Below are positions 44,612-55,583 of a stretch of 64,000 nucleotides of DNA, piece by piece. The stretch spans positions 19,580,059 through 19,644,058 of the forward strand of contig CM054167.1 of the NCBI GenBank assembly GCA_028751875.1, read 5' to 3'. Every line of letters begins with the position of its first letter. Position 1 is the first letter of the stretch. The stretch is from Rapana venosa. Lineage: Eukaryota > Mollusca > Gastropoda > Neogastropoda > Muricidae. Position numbers and translations under genes: made by a program. The notes under the pieces were generated by a model, which was not told the DNA's origin, did not search any database, and saw only the letters and a program-made list of their open reading frames with translations.

Positions 44612-45240
44612 GACACACCTGAGCATGTTGCATCATAATCTGCAGGTCAGACACAAGGCCCATACCCACACCCATCCATACATCATCCCAATCACTGTCT
44701 TTCTCACACAGACACACCTGAGCATGTTGCATCATAATCTGAAGGTCAGACACAAGGCCCATACCCACACACACACACCCACACAGCATCCTAATCATCG
44801 TCATTCTCACATAGACACACCTGAGCATGTTGCATCATAATCTGAAGGTCAGACACAAGGCCCATACCCACACCCACCTACCCACACATCATCCCAATCA
44901 TCGTCATTCTCACACCGACACACCTGAGCATGTTGCATCATAATCTGAAGGTCAGACACAAGGCCCATACCCACACCCACCTACCCACACATCATCCCAA
45001 TCATCGTCATTCTCACACCGACACACCTGAGCATGTTGCATCATCATCTGCAGGTCAGACACAAGGCCCATACCCACACACACCTACCCATCATCCTAAT
45101 CCTCATCATTCTCACACAGACACACCTGAGCATGTTGCATCATAATCTGAAGGTCAGACACAAAGTCCATACCCACACCCACCTACCCAAACATACATCA
45201 TCCTAATCCTCCTCATTCTCACGCAGACACACCTGAGCAT
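44612..45240 (-). repeat. Tandem array of a CMTR2 exon 3' edge and its donor, seven copies
   Basis: On the - strand each ~100-bp unit has TGTGTCTGACCT, CAGAT, ATGATGCAACATGCTCAG, then GTGTGTCTG(T/C)GTGAGAATGA. The first (45233 and up) is the real exon end. Six more follow in the intron, near 45123, 45022, 44920, 44818, 44715 and 44617. Each retains the donor. Confidence 0.92.
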
Positions 45241-45370
45241 GTTGCATCATCATCTGCAGGTCAGACACAAGGCGACAATCCACAAAGTGACTGCTGGCCA
45301 CCGTCGTGAACTCCTTGCCGTACAACAGTTTCCATCGCTTGCTCACCCTCTCCGGGATCTTCTGACGGCG
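45233..45370 (-). CDS. CMTR2: CMTR2 exon (RWKLLYGKEFTTV)
   Basis: The acceptor GTTGGTTGCAG and donor CAG|GTGTGT bound 46 codons in phase 0: RRQKIPERVSKRWKLLYGKE, FTTVASSHFVDCRLVSDLQ, MMMQHAQ. The (K/R)WK-x-LYG-(K/R) segment is a family landmark. Its 3' third is the source of the donor array beside it. Confidence 0.88.
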
Positions 45371-45394
45371 CTGCAACCAACACAACATTTTTCT

Positions 45395-46110
45395 TCCTCA
45401 TCGCCGTCAAACGCTCACACAGTAACTATCGTTGTCCACCACATGAGCAAAAAATGCACCGCACTGCCGTTTAAAAGTGCCTGACAAGTCAGACAGGTCC
45501 CAGCACATCTGACTTCAGAGTGGGAAAGAATTGGTTGTTATCTTTATTCATTCATTCATTCATTTATTTATTCATGATGTTATCTTTGAAGTCTTTCTGG
45601 GAAAGAGGCAGGGGAATGGACCAAAACGGCAGACAAAAAAACAAACAAACAAAGGAGGTGACAGGAAGGAAAGAAACAAGGAAAAAAACCCAAAGATGAG
45701 ACTATAAACCGAGGCCCTGTGTGCGAACGCATGCAGAACATCTTGCGCACAGGTTAAATCCTGTTGCGCTTTTCAAAAGAGTAGGCCATTGTGTGCTGGT
45801 GGGAACAGATGACAAAATCTACAAAACCGCATACACACGGGGACTGGATGTAAAAAAGCACATGAGTGCTTATTCCATATCCTCGATAAAATTAAAAAAT
45901 TTTAAAATTTTGTTTTTAATCTGAGCGCTTTGATTTGTTGCTTTACAAGATTCAGCGCTATATAAATTCCATACATTATTATTCTTATTAAAGAGAGTGA
46001 TAGAAAAGAGGGAATTCCTAACACAGAATTTCCAGGAGGTGGGGATGGTATTTATACTGACAGACCCCTCAGCATCCCCACTGGAGAGCACCACAAAATA
46101 CCAGCCTTCT
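45395..46110 (+). repeat. R7 repeat split by a SINE and R8
   Basis: R7 left part 45395-45690, SINE body plus tail A at 45694-45900, R8 at 45922-45988, then the R7 right part (gagtgatagaaaagaggg, cagcatccccactggagagc). Confidence 0.75.
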
Positions 46111-46111
46111 T

Positions 46112-46470
46112 TTCAAAGGTTTAGGGTTTCTTTCGCTCCTCATCAAGAGCTCTGAAGGTCACCAATGGTGAGATTTTTGCGTATGTAACCGGTCCCACCT
46201 CCACTCCACACCCCCCCCCACCACCACTATTTAGGTAGCCGCATTCCGACTTTGGGGATGGTGTCTACATACAACACCTGTGTGTGTGCAGGGTTGTTGT
46301 TTTTTTATATTTTGTTATTCATTCCCACTAGCATAAGATGGCCTACTCTTCCAAACGGTAGAACATGTTTTTAATGTGGGGGAAAGGGGAAAGGGGGGAG
46401 GGAAGAGAGTGGGGAGGGAGGAGGAATGAGGGGGGAGAAGGGGGAGAGGGGGAGGAATGTATAGTACCTG
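46112..46470 (-). mobile_element. SINE tail B fragment, then G/A tract
   Basis: gaaggtcaccaatggtgag, then aggtagccgcattccgac and ggtgtctacatac, followed by a G/A tract at 46378-46460. Confidence 0.65.
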
Positions 46471-46799
46471 GTCTTCACCTGTGCTTGTAAACTCTCTGTA
46501 TCAAGTCTGTGCCTGCTAGCCTCAGCCAACACATTCTGACTTCAGAGCAGCTTTTTTTTTTTTCCTTTTTTTTTTAGCAGAAAGCATGCTGGGTATGTTT
46601 GCGCTTCTGTGATGCACCGGACGTTGACATGAATTTACAAGATCTTTAACATGCGTTTTTAATCTTCTACAAGTGTATATATATACACACACGCAAAGGA
46701 AATCAACTCTTACGGTCATTAAGCACACCAAAGTGCAGTAGCTTGATAACTCACGAAGCGCAGCAAAATGCAGTATCGTCACAGCGATACTTTTATTAA

Positions 46800-47454
46800 C
46801 TCAATGAAGTCGCAGTAAAATGGATCCTGCCATGTTGTGGTGACGCGTGATTTTGCCTATATTTAAAAAATTCTGCAGACTCACCCAACATAATAATGAC
46901 ATACACACTATACATCACTGAAAAGTTTATAATGTCTACTTTTGAGATTCTTTCACAGTTTTTCAATAGATGGCTGTATTTATTTTTTATAAATTTTCAA
47001 AATATGTCACTGAATGCTGAAAAAGAAAAAGGTTTGAAAAGTAGGGCTGCGTATCTTACATGGCTTGAACTGTTCATCAACTAGTCTCCTTGAAGCAATG
47101 TGATGATTTTTCACCAAAGTAAAGTTCCCTGAAGCTGGCCGAATCCATCTGATGTCACTTTTTGTACAACAGATTTTTTTTTTAAAAAGAATCATAACAC
47201 TGGAGAGCTTGAAATCCCAAAGATATCACTTGTTGACATGTCAAACAAAATTGGCCAACAGACAAAAACTAGGCAAGCTTATGGTCAAGGAAAGCAACTG
47301 TGTTTAGAGAAATGATTGCCCTACAGGCCAGAGTACTTTCCTTTCAGTTTAACATCACTTAGTGTATTTTAAAAAATTCGTAATTCTGCCGAAGCTTATG
47401 TCACAGTAAAGGAGAGGAGTGCCAAAGTTTTAGCTTCGGCACAACCTCAATGAG
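46800..47454. mobile_element. TTAA-bounded non-autonomous DNA element, 655 bp
   Basis: TTAA at 46796-46799 and 47455-47458. Inverted ends are CTCAATGAAGT at the left and, read inward on -, CTCATTGAGGT at the right, so with the TTAA 13 of 15 positions pair. It is A/T-rich inside with no ORF of note. It sits in a CMTR2 intron. Confidence 0.65.
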
Positions 47455-47616
47455 TTAAGCCGAGTATAGCCAACGAAACCTTTTCTCTCTGCCGCACACA
47501 CACACACACTGAACGCCTTCAGAGATCGCTCACATACATCCAACGAGTCTTACTAACGATGAAGCTCAGACTTCTTGCAAAGAGGAAGGAAGGAAGGAAG
47601 GCTACGACCACACTAC

Positions 47617-47841
47617 CTTGATCCTCTGACCGGCGTTCTCATCCGCGACGTAATCCTGCATCTGCTCCAGCTGCTGTTGCCACGGAAACTGGTTCTGCTG
47701 CTGGCGCTGGTGGAAGGTTCCTCCCAGACGGTTCATGGGGAGGGAGACGGAACCGCTGCCCACACAGGGCACCTTGGAGTAGGGGAGGTAGCTTGCTTTC
47801 CTGCTCAGCTCCTGGTTGCCGGAGAAGCGCGTGTAGCTGCT
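47617..47841 (-). CDS. CMTR2: CMTR2 exon (Gln-rich linker)
   Basis: The acceptor is ATGTTTTTGCAG and the donor AAG|GTAGTG, with 75 codons in phase 0. It reads SSYTRFSGNQELSRKASYLP, PMNRLGGTFHQRQQQNQFPW and ADENAGQRIK. Placement follows from phase and order. In the vertebrate protein the region after YFMQKF... is likewise variable. The exon opens 20 bp from the 23-bp minisatellite. Confidence 0.85.
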
Positions 47842-47861
47842 CTGCAAAAACATGAGAACAT

Positions 47862-50516
47862 GGGGGAGCAGAAATGTGAAGATATTGGGAGCAGAAATGT
47901 GAAGACATTGGGAGCAGAAATGATAAGATATTGGGAGCAGAAATGTGAAGATATGGGAGCAGAAATGTGAAGATATTGGGAGCAGAAATGTGAAGATATT
48001 GGGAGCAGAAATGTGAAGATATTGGGAGCAGAAATGTGAAGATATTGGGAGCAGAAATGTGAAGATATTGGGAGCAGAAATGTGAAGACATTGGGAGCAG
48101 AAATGATAAGATATTGGGAGCAGAAATGTGAAGATACTGGGAGCAGAAATGTGAAGATATTGGGAGCAGAAACGTGAAGATATGGGGAGCAGAAATGTGA
48201 AGATATTGGGAGCAGAAATGTGAAGATATTGGGAGCAGAAATGTGAAGATATTGGGAGCAGAAACGTGAAGATATTGGGAGCAGAAACGTGAAGATATTG
48301 GGAGCAGAAATGTGAAGATATTGGGAGCAGAAACGTGAAGATATTGGGAGCAGAAATGTGAAGATATTGGGAGCAGAAACGTGAGGATATGGGAGCAGAA
48401 ACATAAGGATATGGGGAGCAGAAACATCAGGATTTGGGAGCAGAAACATCAGGATATGGGGAGCAGAAACATCAGGATATGGGGAGCAGAAACATGAAGA
48501 TATTGGGAGCAGAAATGTGAAGATACTGGGAGCAGAAACATCAGGATATGGGGAGCAGAAACAACAGGATATGGGGAGCAGAAATATCAGGATATGGGGA
48601 GCAGAAACATCAGGATATGGGGAGCAGAAACATCAGGATATGGGGAGCAGAAACATCAGGATATGGGGAGCAAAACATCAGGATATGGGGAGCAGAAACA
48701 CGAGGATATGGGGAGCAGAAACATCAGGGTATGGGAGCAGAAACATCAGGATATGGGGAGCAGAAACATGAGGATATGGGGAGCAGAAACATGAGGATAT
48801 GGGGAGCAGAAACATGAGGATATGGGGAGCAGAAACATCAGGATATGGGGAGCAGAAACATCAGGATATGGGGAGCAGAAACGTGAGGATATGGGGATAT
48901 GGGGAGCAGAAACATCAGGATATGGGGAGCAGAAACATGAGGATATTGGGAGCAGAAACATCGGGATATGGGGAGCAGAAACGTGAGAATATGGGGAGCA
49001 GAAACATCGGGATATGGGGAGCAGAAACGTGAGGATATGGGGAGCAAAAACATCAGGATATGGGGAGCAGAAACATCAGGATATGGGAGCAGAAACATCG
49101 GGATATGGGGAGCAGAAACATCAGGATATGGGGAGCAGAAACATCAGGATATTGGAAGCAGAAATGTGAAGATACTGGGAGCAGAAACGTGAGGATATGG
49201 GGAGCAGAAACATAAGGATATGGGGAGCAGAAACATCAGGATTTGGGAGCAGAAACATCAGGATTTGGGAGCAGAAACATCAGGATATGGGGAGCAGAAA
49301 CATCAGGATATGGGGAGCAGAAACATCGGGATATGGGGAGCAGAAACGTGAGGATATGGGGAGCAGAAACGTGAGGATATGGGGAGCAGAAACATCAGGA
49401 TTTGGGGAGCAGAAACGTGAGGATATGGGGAGCAGAAACATCAGGGTATGGGAGCAGAAATAACAGGACATGGGGAGCAGAAACATCAGCATATGGGGAG
49501 CAGAAACATCAGGATATGGGGAGCAGAAACATCAGGATATGGGGAGCAGAAACATCAGGATATGGGGAGCAGAAACATCAGGATATGGGGAGCAGAAACA
49601 TCAGGATATGGGGAGCAGAAACATGAGGGTATTGGGAGCAGAAATGTGAAGATATTGGGAGCAGAAACGTGAGGATATGGGGAGCAGAAACATCAGGATA
49701 TGGGGAGCAGAAACGTGAGGATATGGGGAGCAGAAACGTGAGGATATGGGAGCAGAAACATCAGGATATGGGAGCAGAAACATCAGGATATGGGGAGCAG
49801 AAACATCAGGATATTGGGAGCAGAAATGTGAAGATACTGGGAGCAGAAACGTGAGGATATGGGGAGCAGAAACATAAGGATATGGGGAGCAGTAACATCA
49901 GGATTTGGGAGCAGTAACATCAGGATTTGGGAGCAGAAACATCAGGATTTGGGAGCAGAAACATCAGGATATGAGGAGCAGAAACATCAGGATATGGGAG
50001 CAGAAACATCAGGATATGGGGAGCAGAAATGTGAAGATATTGGGAGCAGAAACATCAGGATACGGGAGCAGAAACATCAGGATAATGGGGAGCAGAAACA
50101 TCAGGATAATGGGGAGCAGAAACATCAGGATAATGGGGAGCAGAAACATCAGGATAATGGGGAGCAGAAACATCAGGATATGGGGAGCAGAAACATCAGG
50201 ATACGGGGAGCAGAAACATCAGGATATGGGAGCAGTAATATCAGGATATGGAAGCAGAAACATCAGGATATGGGGAGCAGAAATGTGAAGATACTGGGAG
50301 CAGAAATGTGAAGATATTGGGAGCAGAAACGTGAGGATATGGGGAGCAGAAACATCAGGATATGGGGAGCAGAAACATGAGGATCTGGGAAGCAGAAACA
50401 TCAGGATATGGGAGCAGAAACATCAGGATATGGGGAGCAGAAACATCAGGATACGGGGAGCAGAAACATCAGGATATGTGGAGCAGAAACATCAGGATAT
50501 GGGGAGCAGAAACAAT
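47862..50516 (+). repeat. 23-bp minisatellite, about 115 copies, two variants
   Basis: Variant 1 (gggagcagaaatgtgaagatatt) fills 47862 to about 48370 and recurs singly. Variant 2 (ggggagcagaaacatcaggatat) fills most of the rest, with local sub-blocks such as four copies with ataatgggg at 50090-50165. Long open frames across it exist only because the unit has no stop in any frame. The array occupies most of a CMTR2 intron. Confidence 0.95.
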
Positions 50517-50720
50517 CAGTAACCAACTGTACACTGCAGTTTTCCTTTTCTTTTTTTTTAAAAAGCAATATGAGGTAAGTTACTGAACAGAAACATCAGC
50601 AACCAACCGTACACTGCTGTTTTCTGGGTGGTGTTTTTTAAAAAAATAATTGTTTTATATCAAAATGAGGTCTGTTGCTAAGCAAAATTATCAGTAACCG
50701 TACACTGCTGTTCATGTTTT
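50513..50720 (+). repeat. ~90-bp repeat, three copies, next to the minisatellite
   Basis: atcagtaacca(act)gtacactgc, then agtttt with T and A runs, begins near 50513, 50597 and 50690. Confidence 0.75.
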
Positions 50721-50941
50721 TAGGAAACCAAGATCTGTTTACTTTCATTTGCTGTTGCTGTTGTTGCTGTTGATCATTCCCCTACATAACGCTCTGAGGG
50801 TCACCAGGAATACGCACACTCTTGTCTCATTCATTACGTCTGACCATTTTTGTTCAAATCAATTTTGCTACATCACCATCTCATGAAAAAAATTGGAAGA
50901 AAAAAAAGCTTGTATATTCATAAAAAGAGTTTCTTTATCTT

Positions 50942-51366
50942 CTTCTTCTTCTTTTGTTCCCCGGCTAGAGCTCCGAGGTTCACCAATGGTGAGATTTTTG
51001 TGTATGCGACCTTTTTTTTTCCTCTCCTACCATTTAGGTAGCCACATTCCGACTTCGGGGATGGTCTCTAAACACGACACCTGTATGCAGGCATTTTTTG
51101 AAATTTTGTCATTCGTTCCTACCAACACAAAATGGCCTACTCTTCCAAAAGGTGGAACAAGTTTTTAACATGTTCACAAAGTGTTTTGCGTGCATTTGCC
51201 TACAGGACCTCCGTTTATAGTCTCATCCCAAGGACTTTGCTATTCAGTTCGATTTTTTCCTGTCAAACTGGGAAGAAAGGGCAAGACTGGGAATTGAACT
51301 CAGAACCTCATGCTTTACTTGTTAGGTAAGGGAATGTCTTAACCATCCTGCCACCTTCCTTCTTTC
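50942..51366 (-). mobile_element. SINE III, full length, head III and tail B
   Basis: On - it begins GGAAGGTGGCAGGATGGTTA and carries B-box-like TTCAATTCCC. The shared body follows (GATGAGACTATAAACGGAGG, AACACTTTGTG), then tail B (GACACCTG, ACACCATCC-like, AGTCGGAATGTGGCTACC, CACCATTGGTGAACC). About 425 bp, the most complete tail-B copy. Confidence 0.88.
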
Positions 51367-51369
51367 TTG

Positions 51370-52000
51370 CCTTTATGAATGACTCAACTGAATCCAAAAC
51401 TGAATCTCATACTTGAAAAATCACTGTCAGACACCTAAATACACACTGGATAAGAAGTTTGCATGTATGGATGTTTTGTACTGTCCCCACCATATAGGCA
51501 GTCATACTCCTTTCAGTACAAGCTTGCCAAAGATGAAGGAGGTGCTCCCCACACAATAGTTCAATGCATAACGACATCGCAATGAAGGTCGTGGCACTTT
51601 GCTTACTTCAATACTTGACATACTTAACTGACAAAGCCTTTGGCCTGAGGTGCTGAGAATTCAGCACCACTAGGGTTAAAAATAAAAGTAGTTAATAACC
51701 TGGAAAAAAAATTACACATATCACTTCAGACTAAAATTACGCACATACTGACCAAAAACGCATCATACCCCCAGCCATTTCAAACCAACCTTTACCCTAC
51801 AACAAAATCTTCAAATTCTGTCCTGATCTCTCTCTCTCTTTCTCTCCTACACACATTTCCCTACCCCATTCCAAGCTGAATATAAGACCACACCACCCCC
51901 TCCACCTCCCTGCCCCTTCCTCCACCCCCCCCCCCTCCCTCCCCCCACCCCAACCTCCTTGCCCCACCACCCCCTCTCCCCCCCTCCACTCCTTCCTTCA
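51370..52000. other. CMTR2 intron, C-rich tract before donor
   Basis: Nothing is recognised at 51370-51830. A C/CT-rich low-complexity tract runs 51830-51990, up to 10 bp from the donor. Confidence 0.5.
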
Positions 52001-52008
52001 GTCCTTAC

Positions 52009-52271
52009 CTTGTAGCCAAAAGGCCGGATCCTGTTCTCGTTGTCAATCTGCTGGAGACAACACCGACGAACAAAGTACTTCACGCACTGCTCTTGCAGCT
52101 CGACGGTTCTCTTTTGCTCGGCCTCCGTCATGGTGATGAACAGTTGCAGATTGCGGGAGATGGTCTCCGACTGCAGCTGGCAAAAGTGCAGGCAGCAGTT
52201 GACGTGCGCCGTCATGAAGTCGTCGGGGATGTCCTCCCTTGGCAGCACCACCACGTGAGCATCCTTGCTGG
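52009..52271 (-). CDS. CMTR2: CMTR2 exon (DIPDDF...CVKYFV)
   Basis: The acceptor is CACCGTTGCAG and the donor AAG|GTAAGGAC. With the carried G it reads ASKDAHVVVLPREDIPDDFM, TAHVNCCLHFCQLQSETISR, NLQLFITMTEAEQKRTVEL, QEQCVKYFVRRCCLQQID. This matches the IP-x-(S/D)-F...CC-x-FF...Q-(L/I)-ETI-x-N-(I/L)-x-LF...YF block that follows the catalytic domain. 263 nt plus one carried base is exactly 88 codons. Confidence 0.92.
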
Positions 52272-52324
52272 CTGCAACGGTGCCAGACGAGAAATGGTTT
52301 TAAAAATTATAAAAAAATTATTTA

Positions 52325-52547
52325 TAGAAAAGAAATCCTTAGCACTCCTACTAGCAGCAAAAAACAACACCAACAAAACACACACACTCACACACACAAA
52401 TCCCTAGATACCTAAGCCCTGCTATCGAAAGAGTAGGCCATTGTGTGCCGGTGGGAACAGATGACAAAATTGACAAAACCGCATACACACGGGGACTGGA
52501 TGAAAGAAATCCTTAGTACTCCTACTAGCAGCAAAAAGAACCACAAC

Positions 52548-52598
<51 letters not shown>

Positions 52599-52765
52599 CA
52601 CACACACACACAAACCCCTAGATACCTAAGCCCTGCTATCAAAAAAGTAGGCCATTGTGTGCCGGTGGGAACAGATGACAAAATTGACAAAACCGCATAC
52701 ACATGGGGACTGGATGTAAAAAAAAAAGCACATGAGTGCTTATTCCATTATCCTCAATAAAAAAG
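52325..52765 (+). repeat. ~190-bp tandem duplication of SINE tail A with CA repeat
   Basis: agaaatccttag(c/t)actcctac, CA repeat, cctagatacctaagccctg, then tail A occurs twice (52330-52500 and 52507-52765). Confidence 0.8.
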
Positions 52766-53077
52766 AATAAATAAATAAATAAAAATTAACAACAGCAAAA
52801 TAAAACAAAAATGTTCACTCGTTGAAAAAAAATACTCTAAGGTATTCCATTCCAATCCAATCCAATCCAATCCACTCTTGTTCACAGCCCCGCCATCCTC
52901 TGAGGCCATATCGGGGGGGGGGCTGTCCCCGTGTGCTAGTGAACCTGTGCATGTCAAAGGAACCCAGGACCACTGACAATCAGAAAGAGCAAGGTGGTTT
53001 CTCCCAACTGTCCTTGGCAAAATTGGTAGATTCGATTTCCAACCGTAAACTCAAAACTGGAATACAGCTATCTTAAT

Positions 53078-53165
53078 GAACTCATCAGGAGAACTGACAA
53101 CAGAGAGGAATGGAAGGCCATGATCGCCGATGTCTGCAACAGACCTGGCACATGAAGAGGAAGAA
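53078..53165 (+). mobile_element. RTE 3' end fragment
   Basis: gaatggaaggccatgatcg, then cgatgtctgcaacagacctg corresponds to the end of the 12470-15631 element (EWRAMIVDVC). Confidence 0.7.
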
Positions 53166-53184
53166 TGGTGGGGGGAAAAACACC

Positions 53185-53440
53185 CTTCTTCTTCTTCCTT
53201 TTTTGTCATGTTTCTCCCAGGGGAGGTTTGACATTGATGAGCCTTCTCCATCTCTCTCTGTTTTGAGCTTCCTCCTTGTTTATGCCCCCTTTCTCTAAAG
53301 ATCATCTGCAATACAGGCAGCCCAGGTCTTGCTAGGTCTTCCCTTTGGTCTCTTTCCATCCGCTACGAAGTTCATTGCTCTTTTTATGATGTGGTGGTCT
53401 GCTTTCCATTGAACGTGCCCAAACCAGCGCAGTCTATTGC
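53185..53440 (-). mobile_element. LINE 3' end, type L2a
   Basis: The - strand reads WFGHVQWKADHHIIKRAM, then FVADGKRPKGRPSKTW. Third copy of the family in the window. Confidence 0.8.
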
Positions 53441-54036
53441 TCCCAACTGTCCGGGCAAAATTGGTAGATTCAATTTCCAACTGTAAACTCAAGATTGGAA
53501 TACAGCTATCTTAATGGTGGGGGAAAAAACACCATTGCATTTGCAAAAATTTCAACATTGGCTGAACCCTGGAATTCTAGCCAAGGAACGGGAAAAAACC
53601 CCAAACAACAACAAAATGCAGACCTAAATAAACTACATCACCAATGCCACAAACATTAACCTTATTGAACAACACGATAAATTTTGTTAATACAGGTGTC
53701 ATAATTATGTATCATAATCATCTTGAGTTAATTATGTCTTGCCATTTTGCCATGACAATGATAATTTTGATGATGATGATGATGATACTATGATGATGGT
53801 AGTAGTGGTGGTAGTAGCAGTATTAGTGGTAAGCAGTGATGGGATGATAGCATAACAGTGCGGTATTGATGTCACTGGTGGAAACAGACGTTAGCGACAA
53901 CAAAGACAATAAACAGAATGATCGACATCATTACTATAATATTTTATTTTCATAAACAGACGGAGGTTTTCTTCTCTTTTTCTTTCTTTTCTTCTTCTTT
54001 TTTTTTTCTTTTTTTTTTTGGGTAGCACTAACTCAC

Positions 54037-54157
54037 CACAGACGGCAGCAAACACCGACAGAAGAGCGTCCTGAGACAAAGGGGCTGTATACCCAGAACA
54101 AACTGCATACACTTCAGAGTTACCCGACTTGCTGGTGGCAGGTTTGCAGATGGTAAC
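54037..54157 (-). CDS. CMTR2: CMTR2 exon (KPATSKSGNSEVY)
   Basis: The acceptor is TTCATTGCAG and the donor TGTG|GTGAGT. It reads VTICKPATSKSGNSEVYAVC, then SGYTAPLSQDALLSVFAAVC. The KP-x-TSK-(A/S)-GNSEVY motif is diagnostic for RrmJ/FTSJ-type cap methyltransferases. 121 nt, with one base carried on. Confidence 0.95.
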
Positions 54158-54254
54158 CTGCAATGAACATGGGCAAACATTCAAACACACACACACAAAA
54201 CAGAAAAAAATACATTCTCTCAGAACTGCTATCATAATTATATAACACTGCTCT

Positions 54255-54640
54255 GTGGGGACAGGATAGCTCAGTGGTCAGAGCACTCACTTTCCCCAAG
54301 CCAATGTTAAGTCAAGTCAAATTCTTATTTCCAGATGGTACATTGAATAAACAATGCATTTGCTTTTTTTTTTTTCATCAAGCCATCTATCTAGGAACAA
54401 GCAGCGTTGAGCATGGATACCCCATTGGATGGATGACTGTGCGTTTTGGCTTCAGTACAGTCCCCCCGTTCACCCAGTTGTAAATGGATACCTGCCTCTT
54501 TAGGATCAAGAAAGTAAAGCAGTGAGGGAGAGGAGATGGGCGCCGCCCTTAACATGCTGGCCCCAAGAAAAGTGATGTCTCTGATGCCTCGGTTCACTAT
54601 GACCTTATAGGTTATGGGACACCTTTACCTTTTACTGCTC
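54255..54640 (+). mobile_element. SINE I interrupted by a ~95-bp insertion
   Basis: The head (ggataGCTCAGTGGTCAGAGC) breaks at about 54306 and the 5S-like stretch resumes at 54400 (gcagcgttgagcatgg). The inserted piece has AATAAA and a T run (54343-54374). I do not recognise its source. Confidence 0.8.
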
Positions 54641-54734
54641 TGAACTGCTGTTGGGCATTCCATGGCTTAACAACTTGGGGGGGTCACCCAGAATATGCAC
54701 TCTTGTTTCATTCATCCCTCCTGGGAATCAGTGA

Positions 54735-55050
54735 GGCTGAGTCCATGAAGTCATGGGTTCAAATCCCTGTGGCATCTGGTGAATTAAAGGTGGGGATTTT
54801 TACAATCTTCCAGATTCAACTTCAAGTGCAGACCTGCCAGTGCCTTCATTCTCTTCACGTATATAATACATGTGCAGAAGATCAAACATGCATGTAAAAG
54901 ATCATGTAACTTATGTCAGCGTTCGGTTGGTTACAGAAACACAAACATACCTGGCATACATCCCCAAAGTCAGAATGCGGCTACCTTAATGGTGGGCATG
55001 AACAGCTGCGTACGCAAAATCTCATCCTTAGAGAATCTTGGATCACTAGC
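54735..55050 (+). repeat. R5 with tail-B-like end
   Basis: gtccatgaagtcatgggttc, gatttttacaatcttccag, gcagacctgccagtgcc, then catccccaaagtcagaatg and cggctaccttaatggtgg. Confidence 0.8.
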
Positions 55051-55254
55051 CAAGAAACAAAGAAAAAAAAAGTTTTTTTAATTTTGACAAAAAATGAAGC
55101 ACAAAAACTATATTTGTATCTCTTCTGCCAAGTTTCTTTACCATGAATGAAACTGTATGTAAATGTGTATGCATGCATAGTGACACACACACACACATGC
55201 ACACGCGTGCACACACACATACACCTTCCCATTCCAAATTCCTTTTGAGTAACC

Positions 55255-55580
55255 CATACCTCTTCTTCTTCAACAAATGCTCAGACAGCAACTATTGCTG
55301 CTGTCTGTCATATGAGCAAAGATGCGTCGATCTACTGTTAAGTGCCTGACAAGTCAGGGCCAGCACATCCACCTTTTAAGTCTTTCTGGAAAAAAGGCAG
55401 GAGAATGGACCAAGAAATAGACAAGAAGGAGTTGACAGGAAGAAAAAGATCAAGGCAGAAACAAAAAGAGAGATAGAAAAAAAAAAATTCCAAGCACAAA
55501 ATTTCCCAGAAGCTAGGGATGATATTTATACTGACAAGCCCCCCACCCCCATCCCCTCGGCATCCCCACGGAGGAGCACA
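55255..55580 (+). repeat. R7 repeat abutting a CMTR2 donor
   Basis: R7 landmarks (gctcagacagcaactattg, gacaagtcagggccag, ggaccaagaaatag, catccccacggaggagcac) run to within four bases of the donor at 55580-55583. Confidence 0.82.
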
Positions 55581-55583
55581 TAC

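Larger units (their letters stand above)
53006..53520. repeat. 75-bp direct repeats around two LINE ends
   Basis: cccaactgtcc, then ggcaaaattggtagattc, atttccaac and ggaatacagctatcttaatg occur at 53006-53077 and 53441-53514. Between them are the RTE and L2a fragments. Confidence 0.8.

Noticed and set aside
44612..45240. Possible CRISPR array, given regularly spaced repeats
   Set aside because: Units are fully tandem, the 'spacers' are also repeated, and the repeats contain an exon end and donor. The DNA is animal.
47862..50516. Long open frames with MGSRNIRIWGAETSGYG-type and FLLPISS-type repeats on both strands
   Set aside because: A stop-free 23-bp repeat read in any frame gives a 23-residue period. 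There is no start context, the array is intronic to CMTR2, and indels shift the frame without selection.
50942..51366. tRNA gene from the GGTTAAGACG / TTCAATTCCC boxes
   Set aside because: Head of a repeated SINE; no closing acceptor stem seen.
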